This document shows positions 16,705 to 24,804 of a DNA stretch of 64,000 nt, piece after piece. The stretch is from Vreelandella malpeensis. GTDB lineage: Bacteria > Pseudomonadota > Gammaproteobacteria > Pseudomonadales > Halomonadaceae. The stretch spans positions 186,001-250,000 of the forward strand of contig NZ_WHVL01000001.1 in assembly GCF_020622355.1 (NCBI RefSeq), in the 5' to 3' direction. Both the position numbers and the translations under genes were made by a program. Under the pieces are notes generated by a model that ran no database searches, was not told where the DNA came from, and worked only from the letters and a program-made list of their open reading frames with translations. Numbering within the stretch: the stretch's first letter is position 1; every line of letters begins with the position of its first letter.

Positions 16705-17655
16705 CTAGCGCGCGGCGAGTATCCAACGGGCGGCAACCTCATCGGTGATCAACCCCTTGAGCCAGCCGCCACGAAGCGCCGCCAAGATCGCTGGCGCCTT
16801 GTCGCGCCCCCCGGCGATGCCCACCATCAGCTGGTCACCAAAGCGCGACAGCGGCAGGCTCGTCACCCGCTGGGTGAGCGAGCACTCGATCGGCGCGCCG
16901 TGGCTGTCGAGCGGCCAGCCCAGCAGTTCGCCGACGGCTTCCAGACGCAGGAGCTCGTCGAGTTCGGCATCATTGATGAAGTGATCCTGGTATAGCGTGG
17001 CCTGGGCGTCGATGCGCCCGATGCCGATTAACGCCGCCCTGGACGCCGCCGCCACGTCGGCGATCGCCTTGAACAGTCGCTGGGAAAGCATCGCCTGGCG
17101 CTCCGCCACGGATTCGGCGACCACCGGCGCCGGCAGCAAAAAGCGCTCGCCGCCGGTCTTGTCGGCCAGTGCCATCACCGCGTCGAAGCGGTTGGAGGAG
17201 CCGTCGCGGGCGACGTTGCCGATCAGCGAGACGAAGCGGTGCTGGGGGCGCTCCACCCGGTCCAGCGCCTCCACCGCCGCGCGTACCGAGCGTCCGGAAC
17301 CCAGCGACAGCGTCAAGGGTTCGCTGCGCTCGACATACTGCGCCAACCGCTTGGCGCCGGCCACCGCGAGGTAACGGGCGGCGTCTTCCGGCGCATCGGC
17401 ATTCGCCGGCACCACGTCGCAGTAGCGCAGCTCGAAGCGTTCGGCCAGCGCGTGACCGAGTGCCACGCAGGTGGCGATCGGGTGGTCGATGTGCACCTTC
17501 ACCACGCCCTCCTGACGGGCCAGGGCCAGAAGACGCTGCACGCCGGGGCGCGACACGCCAAGCTGCCCCGCGATCTCGTCCTGAGTGAGTCCGCCGACGT
17601 AGGAGAGCCAGGCCGCGCGGGCGGCCTGATCCAGCTTCAATTCGAATTTATCCAT
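16705..17655 (-). CDS. SorC/DeoR-type sugar-binding transcriptional regulator of the polyol operon
   Basis: This 316-residue protein has an N-terminal helix-turn-helix, LTQDEIAGQLGVSRPGVQRLLALARQ (about residues 23-48), with the domain after it matching the SorC sugar-phosphate-binding fold (TLSLGSGRSVRAAVEAL, LIGIGRID, GIAGGRDKAPAILAAL). SorC regulators sense a sugar or polyol (phosphate) and often activate transport operons. The gene is the most upstream of the block, on the same strand, and ends about 150 bases before the binding-protein gene. Related regulators control sorbitol/mannitol operons. Confidence 0.88.
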   Translation of the reverse strand: MDKFELKLDQAARAAWLSYVGGLTQDEIAGQLGVSRPGVQRLLALARQEGVVKVHIDHPIATCVALGHALAERFELRYCDVVPANADAPEDAARYLAVAGAKRLAQYVERSEPLTLSLGSGRSVRAAVEALDRVERPQHRFVSLIGNVARDGSSNRFDAVMALADKTGGERFLLPAPVVAESVAERQAMLSQRLFKAIADVAAASRAALIGIGRIDAQATLYQDHFINDAELDELLRLEAVGELLGWPLDSHGAPIECSLTQRVTSLPLSRFGDQLMVGIAGGRDKAPAILAALRGGWLKGLITDEVAARWILAAR

Positions 17656-17706
17656 CGCTCAACTCGCTCGTTACCTTGACCGTACCTGCCTTCGCGAAGG
17701 TTCGAA

Positions 17707-18264
17707 CTAGGCGCTGCCGAAGTAGCGCTCGCGATCCTCCGGGGTGATGGTGCTCATGTGCAGCGAGAAACGTCCCGTCCGGCGATCCTCGAAGAAGTGC
17801 GCGAGGGTGCGCTCGATGGTGGGAAAGGCGAGCGCGTCCCAAGGGATGTCGCGCTCATCGAACAACGCGACCTCGAGGCTTTCCACGCCCGGGGCGAAAT
17901 CGCCGCGCAGCTCGGCGAGAAAGATCATGTAGACTTGATTGATGTGTGGCAGATCGATCAGGGTGTAGAGCTCCTTGAGTTCGACGCTCGCCGTGGCCTC
18001 CTCCCAGGTTTCGCGAAGGCCGGCCTCGCGGGTGGTTTCGGCGTTCTCCATGTAACCGGCGGGAAGCGTCCAGTAACCCTTGCGTGGGGCGATCGCGCGG
18101 CGACACAGCAGCACCTTGTCACCCAGCACCGGGAGCGTACCGGCCACGATGCGCGGGTTCTGGTAATGGATGGTACCGCAGGCATCGCACAGGTAGCGCG
18201 GACGATCGTCGCCCTCGGGCACGGCAAGGCGGACTTTTTCACCGCACTGGCTACAGAAATTCAT
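17707..18264 (-). CDS. Nudix hydrolase with N-terminal zinc ribbon (NudC-like)
   Basis: This 185-residue protein has a four-cysteine zinc ribbon (Cys4, Cys7, Cys26, Cys29) followed by a Nudix domain. The Nudix box spans about residues 70-92 (GYMENAETTREAGLRETWEE), keeping the catalytic RE..EE but with Thr where the consensus box has its last Gly. Zinc ribbon plus Nudix recalls NudC/NADH pyrophosphatase, but the protein is shorter and lacks the extra N-terminal domain; ADP-ribose or NAD(H)-like substrates are plausible. It diverges from a second Nudix gene at 18350, 85 bases away. Confidence 0.88.
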   Translation of the reverse strand: MNFCSQCGEKVRLAVPEGDDRPRYLCDACGTIHYQNPRIVAGTLPVLGDKVLLCRRAIAPRKGYWTLPAGYMENAETTREAGLRETWEEATASVELKELYTLIDLPHINQVYMIFLAELRGDFAPGVESLEVALFDERDIPWDALAFPTIERTLAHFFEDRRTGRFSLHMSTITPEDRERYFGSA

Positions 18265-18349
18265 AGGGTATCTCGACGGCTGAAGAGGTGACGTTTCGCT
18301 TGATGCCGATCACGAGGCTCAATACGAGAGCAACATCGATGGACACGCC

Positions 18350-19015
18350 ATGTTAGAGAATCTGCGCAAAGCGCTGCAACACCACCGGCCAAAAGAGCAG
18401 AGCCACGCCAAGCTCCTGCAGGCGGCGGTGCTGCTTCCCATCGTCGCTCACCCCGAGCCTACGCTGCTGTTCACCCGCCGGGCCAGCCATTTGTCGACCC
18501 ACAGTGGCCAGGTGGCTTTCCCCGGCGGCAAGCGCGAACCCGTCGACCGCGACCTCTACGCCACCGCGCTGCGTGAAGCCGAGGAAGAGATCGGCCTTGA
18601 GCCGGATAAGGTGGAGCGCATCGGCCGGCTGTCGGAAGTGGTCTCGCTGCACGGGCTCTGCGTCACCCCCTGGGTGGGCATCATCGCGCCGGGGCTCGAT
18701 CTTGTGCCGGACCCCGGCGAGATCGATAGCATCTTCGAGGTGCCCTTGAGTCACTTTCTCGAGGACAGGCGCGTGCATACCGATGTCATCACCGTGGATG
18801 GCGTGGCCCACTACGTCCCCAGCTACCAGGTCGACGATCACGTGATCTGGGGGCTTTCCGCCATGATGCTGGTGGAACTTCTGGCCAAGGGGTTCGGCAT
18901 GGCGATCGACCTGCATGAGCGCCCTACCGGCAAACTCAAGCACCACCCGGCGCGCTCGGTACGCCGGGGCAAGGGCGCCATCGACGAGGTCCCGGCGGCC
19001 CGGAGGGAGCGATGA
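18350..19015 (+). CDS. CoA pyrophosphatase-type Nudix hydrolase (NudL/YeaB-like)
   Basis: This 221-residue protein has the NuCoA signature region LLFTRRASHLSTHSGQVAFP followed by GGKRE and a full Nudix box ending REAEEEIGL (about residues 59-83). These features mark enzymes that split CoA and its derivatives into 3',5'-ADP and 4'-phosphopantetheine. The C-terminal 25 residues are basic (RRGKGAIDEVPAARRER). Its stop overlaps the start of the next gene by four bases (ATGA), so the two are coupled. Confidence 0.9.
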   Translation: MLENLRKALQHHRPKEQSHAKLLQAAVLLPIVAHPEPTLLFTRRASHLSTHSGQVAFPGGKREPVDRDLYATALREAEEEIGLEPDKVERIGRLSEVVSLHGLCVTPWVGIIAPGLDLVPDPGEIDSIFEVPLSHFLEDRRVHTDVITVDGVAHYVPSYQVDDHVIWGLSAMMLVELLAKGFGMAIDLHERPTGKLKHHPARSVRRGKGAIDEVPAARRER

Positions 19016-19680
19016 GCATTTCACCCATGTCACCGGAAGACGCCCTGGCGCCTGGAACCCATATCGAGCTGATCGATGCGCTGGTCGAGCAGGGCTGGTA
19101 CGTGGGCGAAAAGGTGATCGCCCCAGCGCTCTGCGACGCCCTTCACCAAGAGCTCGCCATGCTCAAGGAGGTCGAGGCGCTCGAGGAGGCGGGCATCGGT
19201 CGCGGCCGCGAGCACCTGCTGCGCAAGGACATTCGCGGCGACGCCATCCATTGGCTGAACCAGGAAAGCGAGGCGCAGCGCCTGTACCTGGAGGCCATGC
19301 GACGCCTGCAGGCGTCGCTCAACCAGACGCTCTTCCTGGGGCTTTTCGAGTACGAGGCGCACTTTGCCCACTACCCCGCCGGCGCCTTCTACAAGCGCCA
19401 TCTGGACAGCTTTCGCGGCCGGTCCAACCGCGTGGTCTCGACGGTGGGGTACCTCACCCCGGACTGGCCCTTTGATGGCGGCGGCGAGATGGTGATCTAC
19501 GCAGCCGATGACGCCGAACGCGAGCTCGCTCGGGTCGTGCCAAACGCCGGCACCTTCGCCTGCTTTCTCTCCGAGAGCGTACCGCACGAAGTGCTTCCCA
19601 CTCGCTATCCACGCAGCAGCATCGCCGGCTGGTTCCGGCGTAACGCCTCCTTGGGAGGCGTGCTCGACCCGGCACGTTAA
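19012..19680 (+). CDS. 2OG-Fe(II) oxygenase (SM-20/prolyl hydroxylase-like)
   Basis: This 222-residue cytoplasmic dioxygenase has the iron facial triad His130-x-Asp132 (YKRHLDSF) and His192 (VPHEVLP), with Arg201 for 2-oxoglutarate. The spacing and the RxSIAGWFR end match the bacterial SM-20/EGL-9-like prolyl 4-hydroxylase group, whose known members hydroxylate EF-Tu in Pseudomonas. Whether this one acts on EF-Tu is unknown. It is translationally coupled to the upstream Nudix gene. Confidence 0.87.
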   Translation: MSISPMSPEDALAPGTHIELIDALVEQGWYVGEKVIAPALCDALHQELAMLKEVEALEEAGIGRGREHLLRKDIRGDAIHWLNQESEAQRLYLEAMRRLQASLNQTLFLGLFEYEAHFAHYPAGAFYKRHLDSFRGRSNRVVSTVGYLTPDWPFDGGGEMVIYAADDAERELARVVPNAGTFACFLSESVPHEVLPTRYPRSSIAGWFRRNASLGGVLDPAR

Positions 19681-20062
19681 CCTCGATCAAGCCAAACACC
19701 TATCATGATGTTTTTGCACCATGATGGGCTCCAGCAACGAGAACACGTGCACCGACGGGTTGCAAAGCTACTCACAGCGTCTACCTTGAGAAGTGTCCCG
19801 GCGCAAAACGCCCACGACATGGTCGACGCCCTAGCGGCGACTTATCGAGAGCGAAAAGATTTCGCTTTTCATAGGGTTGCAAGGACGGATTGCAAAGACC
19901 AAGAAATTGCAGAGAGCAAGTCGCAGCATGTGGTCTTCGACCACCAGGAGCAATGGCCAGGCACTGCCGAACAAAGCGATACGCCAGTCGGCTGGCTATT
20001 TGAAAGTTTAGGTTAAGGCGTCGATACGCCCTGCCTTACTACCAACGCAAGGAGCAATGGCA
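19681..20062. other. 382-base gap with no convincing gene
   Basis: No ORF here has a good ribosome site or family resemblance; an open frame at 19705-20016 is composition-only. The base composition is lower in GC than the neighbours. A small hairpin AGCGAAA/TTTCGCT (19850-19866) is followed by TTTC, and GTTGCAA/ATTGCAA motifs recur three times (near 19758, 19874 and 19888). It holds the promoter of the PRC-barrel gene and could host a small RNA; nothing is proven. Confidence 0.5.
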
Positions 20063-20566
20063 ATGAAAATGATCAAACCGGCTTTTCTGGGTACATTGAT
20101 GGTTCCGGCAGTGATGTTCGCAGCGGCTGCGGCCAACGCGCAGACGGGCACCGTAGGTGAAGCCACCTACCTGACCACGCCGCCGGCAGGCACGTTCCAT
20201 GCCGACTCCCTGACCGGCAATCAGGTCAAGAGCACTGTTGAAGACGATGAGGATATCGGCACCATCAACGACCTCATCATCGACGAAGACGGTCAGATTC
20301 AAGCAGTGGTAGTAGGCGTAGGCGGCTTCCTCGGCATGGGCGAGAAAAATGTTGCCATCGAGTGGGATTCCCTCGAACTGGCCCATGACAACGACGACGA
20401 CGAGTACGTCATCCGTGTCAATGCCTCTCAGGATGCGCTCGAAGAAGCCGAAGAGTATGATCGCGACGGCGACCGTGACACCATGAACGATGACGCCACC
20501 ATGGATAATGACGCCACCATGGAAAATGATGGCATGGATGACACCAACGACAACAACATGGGCTAA
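20063..20566 (+). CDS. Secreted PRC-barrel domain protein with acidic repeat tail
   Basis: This 167-residue protein has a signal peptide (MKMIKPAFLGTLMVPAVMFA...NA, cleaved near residue 27) and a PRC-barrel domain around residues 45-125 (IGTINDLIIDEDGQIQAVVV and VGGFLGMGEKNVAI). The tail is a run of short acidic units (DATMDND, DATMEND), giving a very low pI as expected for a halophile's periplasmic protein. The ATG at 20063 is preferred over 20057 because GGAG lies 8 bases before it. PRC barrels bind partner proteins; the role here is unknown. A strong terminator follows. Confidence 0.85.
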   Translation: MKMIKPAFLGTLMVPAVMFAAAAANAQTGTVGEATYLTTPPAGTFHADSLTGNQVKSTVEDDEDIGTINDLIIDEDGQIQAVVVGVGGFLGMGEKNVAIEWDSLELAHDNDDDEYVIRVNASQDALEEAEEYDRDGDRDTMNDDATMDNDATMENDGMDDTNDNNMG

Positions 20567-20586
20567 TTCCATGTGATAGTGTCGTG

Positions 20587-20613
20587 AAAAACCCCGGTTC
20601 GCCGGGGTTTTTT
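20587..20613 (+). terminator. Rho-independent terminator after the PRC-barrel gene
   Basis: The stem AAAACCCCGG/CCGGGGTTTT with a TTCG loop ends in a run of six T residues. The A-run on the other side may also serve the convergent gntR gene. Confidence 0.9.
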
Positions 20614-20662
20614 ATTGCCTGCGCGTTGCCTTTACTGCCGCACCTCGAGCAAGGCATCACGA

Positions 20663-21682
20663 TCAGGTGTCTTTAAGTCTTCCCAGTGTTTCTCCCAGCG
20701 TGATCGTGTAGCCCAGATCGACTACCGCCGTTGCGGCAGCCGAGTCACCGCTCTGGATACGCTCGATCAGCGCGCGGGCCGCGGTCTCGCCGATCGCCCG
20801 GCGCGGCGTGATGACACTGGCAAGTCTCGGCGTCATCGCCTGCCCCACATCGTGGCCATGAAAACCCGCCAGCGCCATTGACTCGGGAACGCGTATGGCC
20901 TGACGCAGGCACTCGTAGTAAGCGCCTATCGCCACGTCGTCGTTGGTACAGAAGAGACCATCGGCCTCGGGATGATCGCGTATCACGTTCTGCATCAGGG
21001 CCGCCCCCACGCTGTAGGAGGAACGCAGCGGGCTTTGTAGCGTGGTCGGTTTGAGCCCGTGACGCACCATCGCGCGCTCGTACCCTTTTCCCCGCTGGCG
21101 GGTACGTTCGTCCAGACGCACGGCCAGATAGAGGATGTGTCGACGTCCGCCGCGAATCATTGCGCTGACCATATCGTCGGCGGCCTGGACGTTATCGTAG
21201 CCGACCGATTGCTGGAGCGGGCGTCGGTGCGTATCCATGATCTCGATGACGGGGATGCCGGCCGTTTCCAGCATGCGCAAGCTGCGGGGCGTATGTTCGT
21301 GGTCGGCGAGAATCACGCCATCGATGTTGTAGGAGAGGAGCGACGCGAGGCTGCGCTCCTCAAGCTCAGGACTGTAGCCATAGTGGGACAGCATCAGGTG
21401 GAAGCCCGCCGGCTCGGTCAGGGTCTCGATGCCGAGAATGACATCGGCGAACACCTGGTTGGTCAGCGAGGGCACGAGCACGCCGATGGAGCGACTTTTC
21501 GCCCTAGACAGAAGCTCCGGGGCGCGGTTGGGAATGTAGCCCACCTGCTCGGCCACGCTGAAAATACGCGCGCGAAGCTCTTCCGATACGGTCTGTGGAT
21601 CGCGCAGACAGCGGCTGACGGTCATTTTCGTCGCGCCGACACGCTCGGCGATGTCCTGTAGGGTGGGACGTCTTTTCTTCAC
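20663..21682 (-). CDS. gntR: LacI-family repressor GntR of gluconate use
   Basis: This 339-residue LacI-type regulator has the helix-turn-helix PTLQDIAERVGATKMTVSRCLR (about residues 6-27) and a periplasmic-binding-like effector domain (SIGVLVPSLTNQVFADVILG onward). It matches the GntR/IdnR group that binds gluconate or idonate-derived ligands. The start codon is GTG with GAAGGG about 10 bases upstream. It lies 64 bases downstream of gntK on the same strand. GntR-like palindromes at 22358 and 22553 face gntK and gntP, so it probably represses both. Confidence 0.93.
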   Translation of the reverse strand: MKKRRPTLQDIAERVGATKMTVSRCLRDPQTVSEELRARIFSVAEQVGYIPNRAPELLSRAKSRSIGVLVPSLTNQVFADVILGIETLTEPAGFHLMLSHYGYSPELEERSLASLLSYNIDGVILADHEHTPRSLRMLETAGIPVIEIMDTHRRPLQQSVGYDNVQAADDMVSAMIRGGRRHILYLAVRLDERTRQRGKGYERAMVRHGLKPTTLQSPLRSSYSVGAALMQNVIRDHPEADGLFCTNDDVAIGAYYECLRQAIRVPESMALAGFHGHDVGQAMTPRLASVITPRRAIGETAARALIERIQSGDSAAATAVVDLGYTITLGETLGRLKDT

Positions 21683-21746
21683 GGATCATGGGCCCTTCGA
21701 TCAAGGCACCCCGCCATCCGGAAAGCGGCCGGAAACGGCGGGAGCA

Positions 21747-22262
21747 TCACTGCAACTTGAGTATTGGCTCGACGAAGCGCTCCGCAATGGCCTGCGGGGA
21801 AAGCGCGATCGACACGCTCATGGCTTCCTTCTCACACGGTGGCTCGAGATCCGCCAGTTGGCTTGCCAGCATTGCCTCGCCCTTGAAGAAGTGCCCTTCG
21901 CGATTTTCCAGGCGCTGCTTCAGCAGCGCCTGGTCGCCTTCCAAAAACAGGATCTTGAGCGCCGGATCGCCTGCGCGCAGGCAATCCCGATAACGTTTCT
22001 TGAGTCCCGAACAGGCGATCACCACGCTCTTGTCCTCGCGTCGGTAATCGGCGAAAAAGCCGCCGAGCGTGGTCAGCCAATCTTGGCGATCACTGTCGTC
22101 AAGCGGCGTACCACTGGCCATTTTAGCCACGTTGGCCGGCGGGTGATAGTCGTCCCCATCGATGAAGTCGGCGCCGAGCTCGGTCGCCACCCGCTGCCCT
22201 ATCAAGGACTTCCCACATCCGGATACGCCCATGACCAGGATCCGATAAGAAGTGGCCGTCAT
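21747..22262 (-). CDS. gntK: Gluconokinase
   Basis: This 171-residue kinase makes 6-phosphogluconate from D-gluconate and ATP. It has Walker A MGVSGCGKS (about residues 11-19), the family segment DFIDGDDYHPPANVAKMASG, and CSGLKKRYRDCLR further on, at the usual GntK length. GGGAG stands 8 bases before the ATG. It is the first gene of the minus-strand gntK-gntR pair and diverges from the permease operon, sharing the regulatory region at 22263-22606. Its product enters the Entner-Doudoroff or pentose phosphate pathway. Confidence 0.95.
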   Translation of the reverse strand: MTATSYRILVMGVSGCGKSLIGQRVATELGADFIDGDDYHPPANVAKMASGTPLDDSDRQDWLTTLGGFFADYRREDKSVVIACSGLKKRYRDCLRAGDPALKILFLEGDQALLKQRLENREGHFFKGEAMLASQLADLEPPCEKEAMSVSIALSPQAIAERFVEPILKLQ

Positions 22263-22357
22263 GCGTTTGGTCTCCCAAGCGGTCTACAAGCATTAAGAGT
22301 TGAGCATAGGCAACACGCTATGGTGTTGAACAATCAGTAGTGTTAAACAAACAGCAG

Positions 22358-22371
22358 TGTTACCGGTAACA
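22358..22371. promoter_or_regulatory. GntR-like operator 1
   Basis: TGTTACCGGTAACA is a perfect 14-bp palindrome of the gluconate repressor type (E. coli GntR sites contain TGTTACC..GTAACA-like halves). It lies about 95 bases upstream of the gntK start. Confidence 0.8.
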
Positions 22372-22552
22372 AGATGCTGAAAAGGCTAACCAGCCATCAT
22401 TAGGCTGTCAAAGTAAACCGCCCGCCATGCGACTAACGTCTTAGGTATCGGCACAGCAGATATCGTCTTGGCCCCGGTAAGGCGATTACATCGTCTTAAA
22501 CAAAGGTCGAGTGTCTAAGAAGCGGCGCCTTGATCTACCATGCGCTGTCGAT

Positions 22553-22570
22553 GATGTTACCGATAACATC
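22553..22570. promoter_or_regulatory. GntR-like operator 2
   Basis: GATGTTACCGATAACATC is a near-perfect palindrome identical in its core to the E. coli GntR consensus ATGTTACCGATAACAT. It is 36 bases before the gntP ATG, placed to block that promoter. With operator 1 about 195 bases away, looping is possible. Confidence 0.88.
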
Positions 22571-22606
22571 ACGCTTTCGCCCCCTTACTGCCTTTGGAGC
22601 CTGCAA

Positions 22607-23986
22607 ATGGACGGATGGACGCAAACAATGTCGGCAGGCCCCTTGCTGGGTATTGCCGCCGTAGCCGTATTGCTGCTGCTGGTAATGATCATCCGACTCA
22701 AGGTGCACGCCTTTCTCGCCTTGATCGTGGTCAGTCTGTTGACCGCCCTCGCCACCCGTATCCCTTTCGATGCCATCGTACCGACCCTGGTGCAGAGTTT
22801 CGGGGGAACGCTGGGTGCCGTGGCGCTGCTGGTGGGGCTCGGCGCCATGCTCGGCAAACTGGTCGAGTACTCCGGCGGTGCCCGGGTATTGGCGGATCGC
22901 ATGATCGCGCTGTTCGGCGAGAAACGCGCGCCCTTCGCCCTCGGCGTTGCCTCGCTGCTGATGGGCTTTCCGATCTTCTTCGACGCCGGCCTGATCGTCA
23001 TGCTGCCGATCATCTTCGCCGTGGCCCGCCGCCTGGGGGGGCCAATTCTTCTCTACGCCATGCCCGCCGCCGCCGCGTTTTCGGTCATGCACGTGTTTCT
23101 GCCGCCGCACCCTGGCCCGGTGACCGCCTCGGAATTCTATGAGGCCAACCTGGGACTTCTGATGCTCACCGGCGTCGTGCTGGCCTTTCCGATGTGGTGG
23201 ATCTCGGGCTACATGTGGGGCAAGTTCGTCGCCAGGCGCTACCCGTTCACCCTGAACAAGGCACTTTTCGGTGAGCTGCAAGAAGAGGAAGTCTTTCATC
23301 CGCCCAGCGTGGGCACGGTCATCTTCATTCTCCTGCTGCCGCTTTTGCTGATCTTCATGAACACTGGCCTGGATTTTCTGCGCTCGCTGGGCACGGTGGA
23401 CGAAAGCCAGGGCTGGTTCCAGCTGATGCGCGCGATCGGCAGCACTCCGGTGGCGCTTCTGATCTCGACGCTGGTCGCCATGCTGGTGTTGGGTCGGCGC
23501 CGCGGCGTCGATGGCAGCGCGCTGGAGAAGGTGCTGGACTCGGCGCTGGCGCCGATCTGCTCGGTGGTGTTGATCACTGGCGCCGGCGGCATGTTCGGTG
23601 GCGTACTGCGCGCCTCGGGCATCGGTGACGCACTGTCGGACTCGCTGGGCGATCTGGGCCTGCCGGTGATCGTCGCGGCCTACCTGGTGGCGGTCATCAT
23701 GCGTCTGGCCCAAGGCTCAGCCACCGTCGCGCTGGTCACCGCCGCCGGACTCATGGCGCCGGCGGTGATCGGCGGCGATTTCAGTGCCATGCAGGTGGTG
23801 TCGATCACCCTGGCCACGGCGGCGGGCTCGGTCTTCGCTGGTCACGTCAACGACTCAGGCTTCTGGCTGGTCGGCCGGCTTCTGGGCATGGACGTCAAGA
23901 CCACGCTCAAGACCTGGACAGTGCAGCAGACCCTCGAATCGCTGGTGGGCTTCGCCTTTGCCTACCTGATTTTCGTGCTGTTCTAG
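22607..23986 (+). CDS. GntP-family gluconate/idonate:H+ symporter
   Basis: This 459-residue inner-membrane transporter of the GntP family has about 12-14 hydrophobic helices. Family segments include FGGTLGAVALLVGLGAMLGKL, FFDAGLIVMLPIIF, FLPPHPGPVTASE and the C-terminal AGSVFAGHVNDSGFWLVGR. The ATG at 22607 has GGAG 8 bases upstream; an in-frame ATG at 22628 is the alternative. It imports D-gluconate, L-idonate or ketogluconates; the idn genes downstream favour idonate or 5-ketogluconate as a co-substrate. It heads the plus-strand operon. Confidence 0.93.
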   Translation: MDGWTQTMSAGPLLGIAAVAVLLLLVMIIRLKVHAFLALIVVSLLTALATRIPFDAIVPTLVQSFGGTLGAVALLVGLGAMLGKLVEYSGGARVLADRMIALFGEKRAPFALGVASLLMGFPIFFDAGLIVMLPIIFAVARRLGGPILLYAMPAAAAFSVMHVFLPPHPGPVTASEFYEANLGLLMLTGVVLAFPMWWISGYMWGKFVARRYPFTLNKALFGELQEEEVFHPPSVGTVIFILLLPLLLIFMNTGLDFLRSLGTVDESQGWFQLMRAIGSTPVALLISTLVAMLVLGRRRGVDGSALEKVLDSALAPICSVVLITGAGGMFGGVLRASGIGDALSDSLGDLGLPVIVAAYLVAVIMRLAQGSATVALVTAAGLMAPAVIGGDFSAMQVVSITLATAAGSVFAGHVNDSGFWLVGRLLGMDVKTTLKTWTVQQTLESLVGFAFAYLIFVLF

Positions 23987-24011
23987 CCTTCACGTTTGCA
24001 AGGAGATTCCC

Positions 24012-24782
24012 ATGACGCCATCACTGTTCGATCTAAAGGGGCGGCTAGCTCTTGTCACCGGCTCCTCGCGCGGGCTCGGCAATGCCCTTGCCCGGGGCCT
24101 GGCCCAGCAGGGCGCGCGCGTCATCCTGCACGGGCGCGACCTGGCTCAGGTCGAGGCGCAGGCCCGCGCCATGGCGGATGAGACCGGCGCGAGCGTCGAG
24201 GCGGTAAGCTTCGACGTCACCGATGCCGACGCCGCCCGAGCGGCGGTCGATGCACTGATCGCCCGACACGGTACGCCGGACATCCTGGTCAACAACGCAG
24301 GGCTTCAGCGGCGGGCGCCGTTCAACGAGTTCGCCCCAGCCGACTGGGATGCGCTGGTCGCCACCAATTTGTCGAGTCTGTTCTACGTTTCCCAAAGCGT
24401 GACGCGCGCCATGGGCGAGCGCGGCTCAGGCAAGGTGGTCAATATCGGTTCGGTGCAATCGAAGCTGGCGCGCGAGACCATCGCGCCCTACTCGGCCACC
24501 AAGGGTGCCGTGGCGATGCTCACCCAGGGCATGGCGGCGGATCTGGCGCGCTTCAACATCCAGGTCAACTGCATTTCGCCGGGCTACTTCAAGACCGAGA
24601 TGAACACCGCCCTGTGGCAGGACCCTGCCTTCAACCAGTGGGTCGAGAAACGCACCCCTGCCCAGCGCTGGGGCCATTTCGACGAGCTGATCGGCACACT
24701 GGTCTACCTTTGCTCCGACGCATCGAGCTTCGTTTCCGGACAGAACATTTTCGTCGACGGCGGCATGACCTCGGTCGTGTAG
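24012..24782 (+). CDS. idnO: Gluconate 5-dehydrogenase / 5-keto-D-gluconate reductase
   Basis: This 256-residue short-chain dehydrogenase has the cofactor loop TGSSRGLGNALA (about residues 17-28), NNAG at about 95-98, catalytic Ser in NIGSVQSK and YSATK (Tyr and Lys near 158-162). It resembles IdnO, which interconverts 5-keto-D-gluconate and D-gluconate with NAD(P)H. It is 25 bases after gntP and 22 bases before idnD, so one transcript links uptake, idonate oxidation and ketogluconate reduction to gluconate for GntK. Confidence 0.9.
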   Translation: MTPSLFDLKGRLALVTGSSRGLGNALARGLAQQGARVILHGRDLAQVEAQARAMADETGASVEAVSFDVTDADAARAAVDALIARHGTPDILVNNAGLQRRAPFNEFAPADWDALVATNLSSLFYVSQSVTRAMGERGSGKVVNIGSVQSKLARETIAPYSATKGAVAMLTQGMAADLARFNIQVNCISPGYFKTEMNTALWQDPAFNQWVEKRTPAQRWGHFDELIGTLVYLCSDASSFVSGQNIFVDGGMTSVV

Positions 24783-24804
24783 CCACCGCCTGGAGAAACA
24801 CCCC

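Larger units (their letters stand above)
22263..22606. promoter_or_regulatory. Divergent control region of gntK-gntR and gntP-idnO-idnD
   Basis: The 344-base region separates the two gluconate transcripts. It holds two GntR-like palindromes (22358-22371 and 22553-22570) and otherwise AT-richer promoter sequence. An open frame at 22511 runs into gntP but lacks a ribosome site and would cover the second operator, so it is treated as untranslated. Confidence 0.75.

Noticed and set aside
19705..20016. 103-codon frame in the gap before the PRC-barrel gene
   Set aside because: No ribosome site, no recognisable domain and a composition unlike the neighbouring genes; kept only as a possible but unsupported ORF.
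22511..22606. Upstream extension of gntP starting at 22511
   Set aside because: It covers the second GntR operator and lacks a ribosome site; the ATG at 22607 has one.
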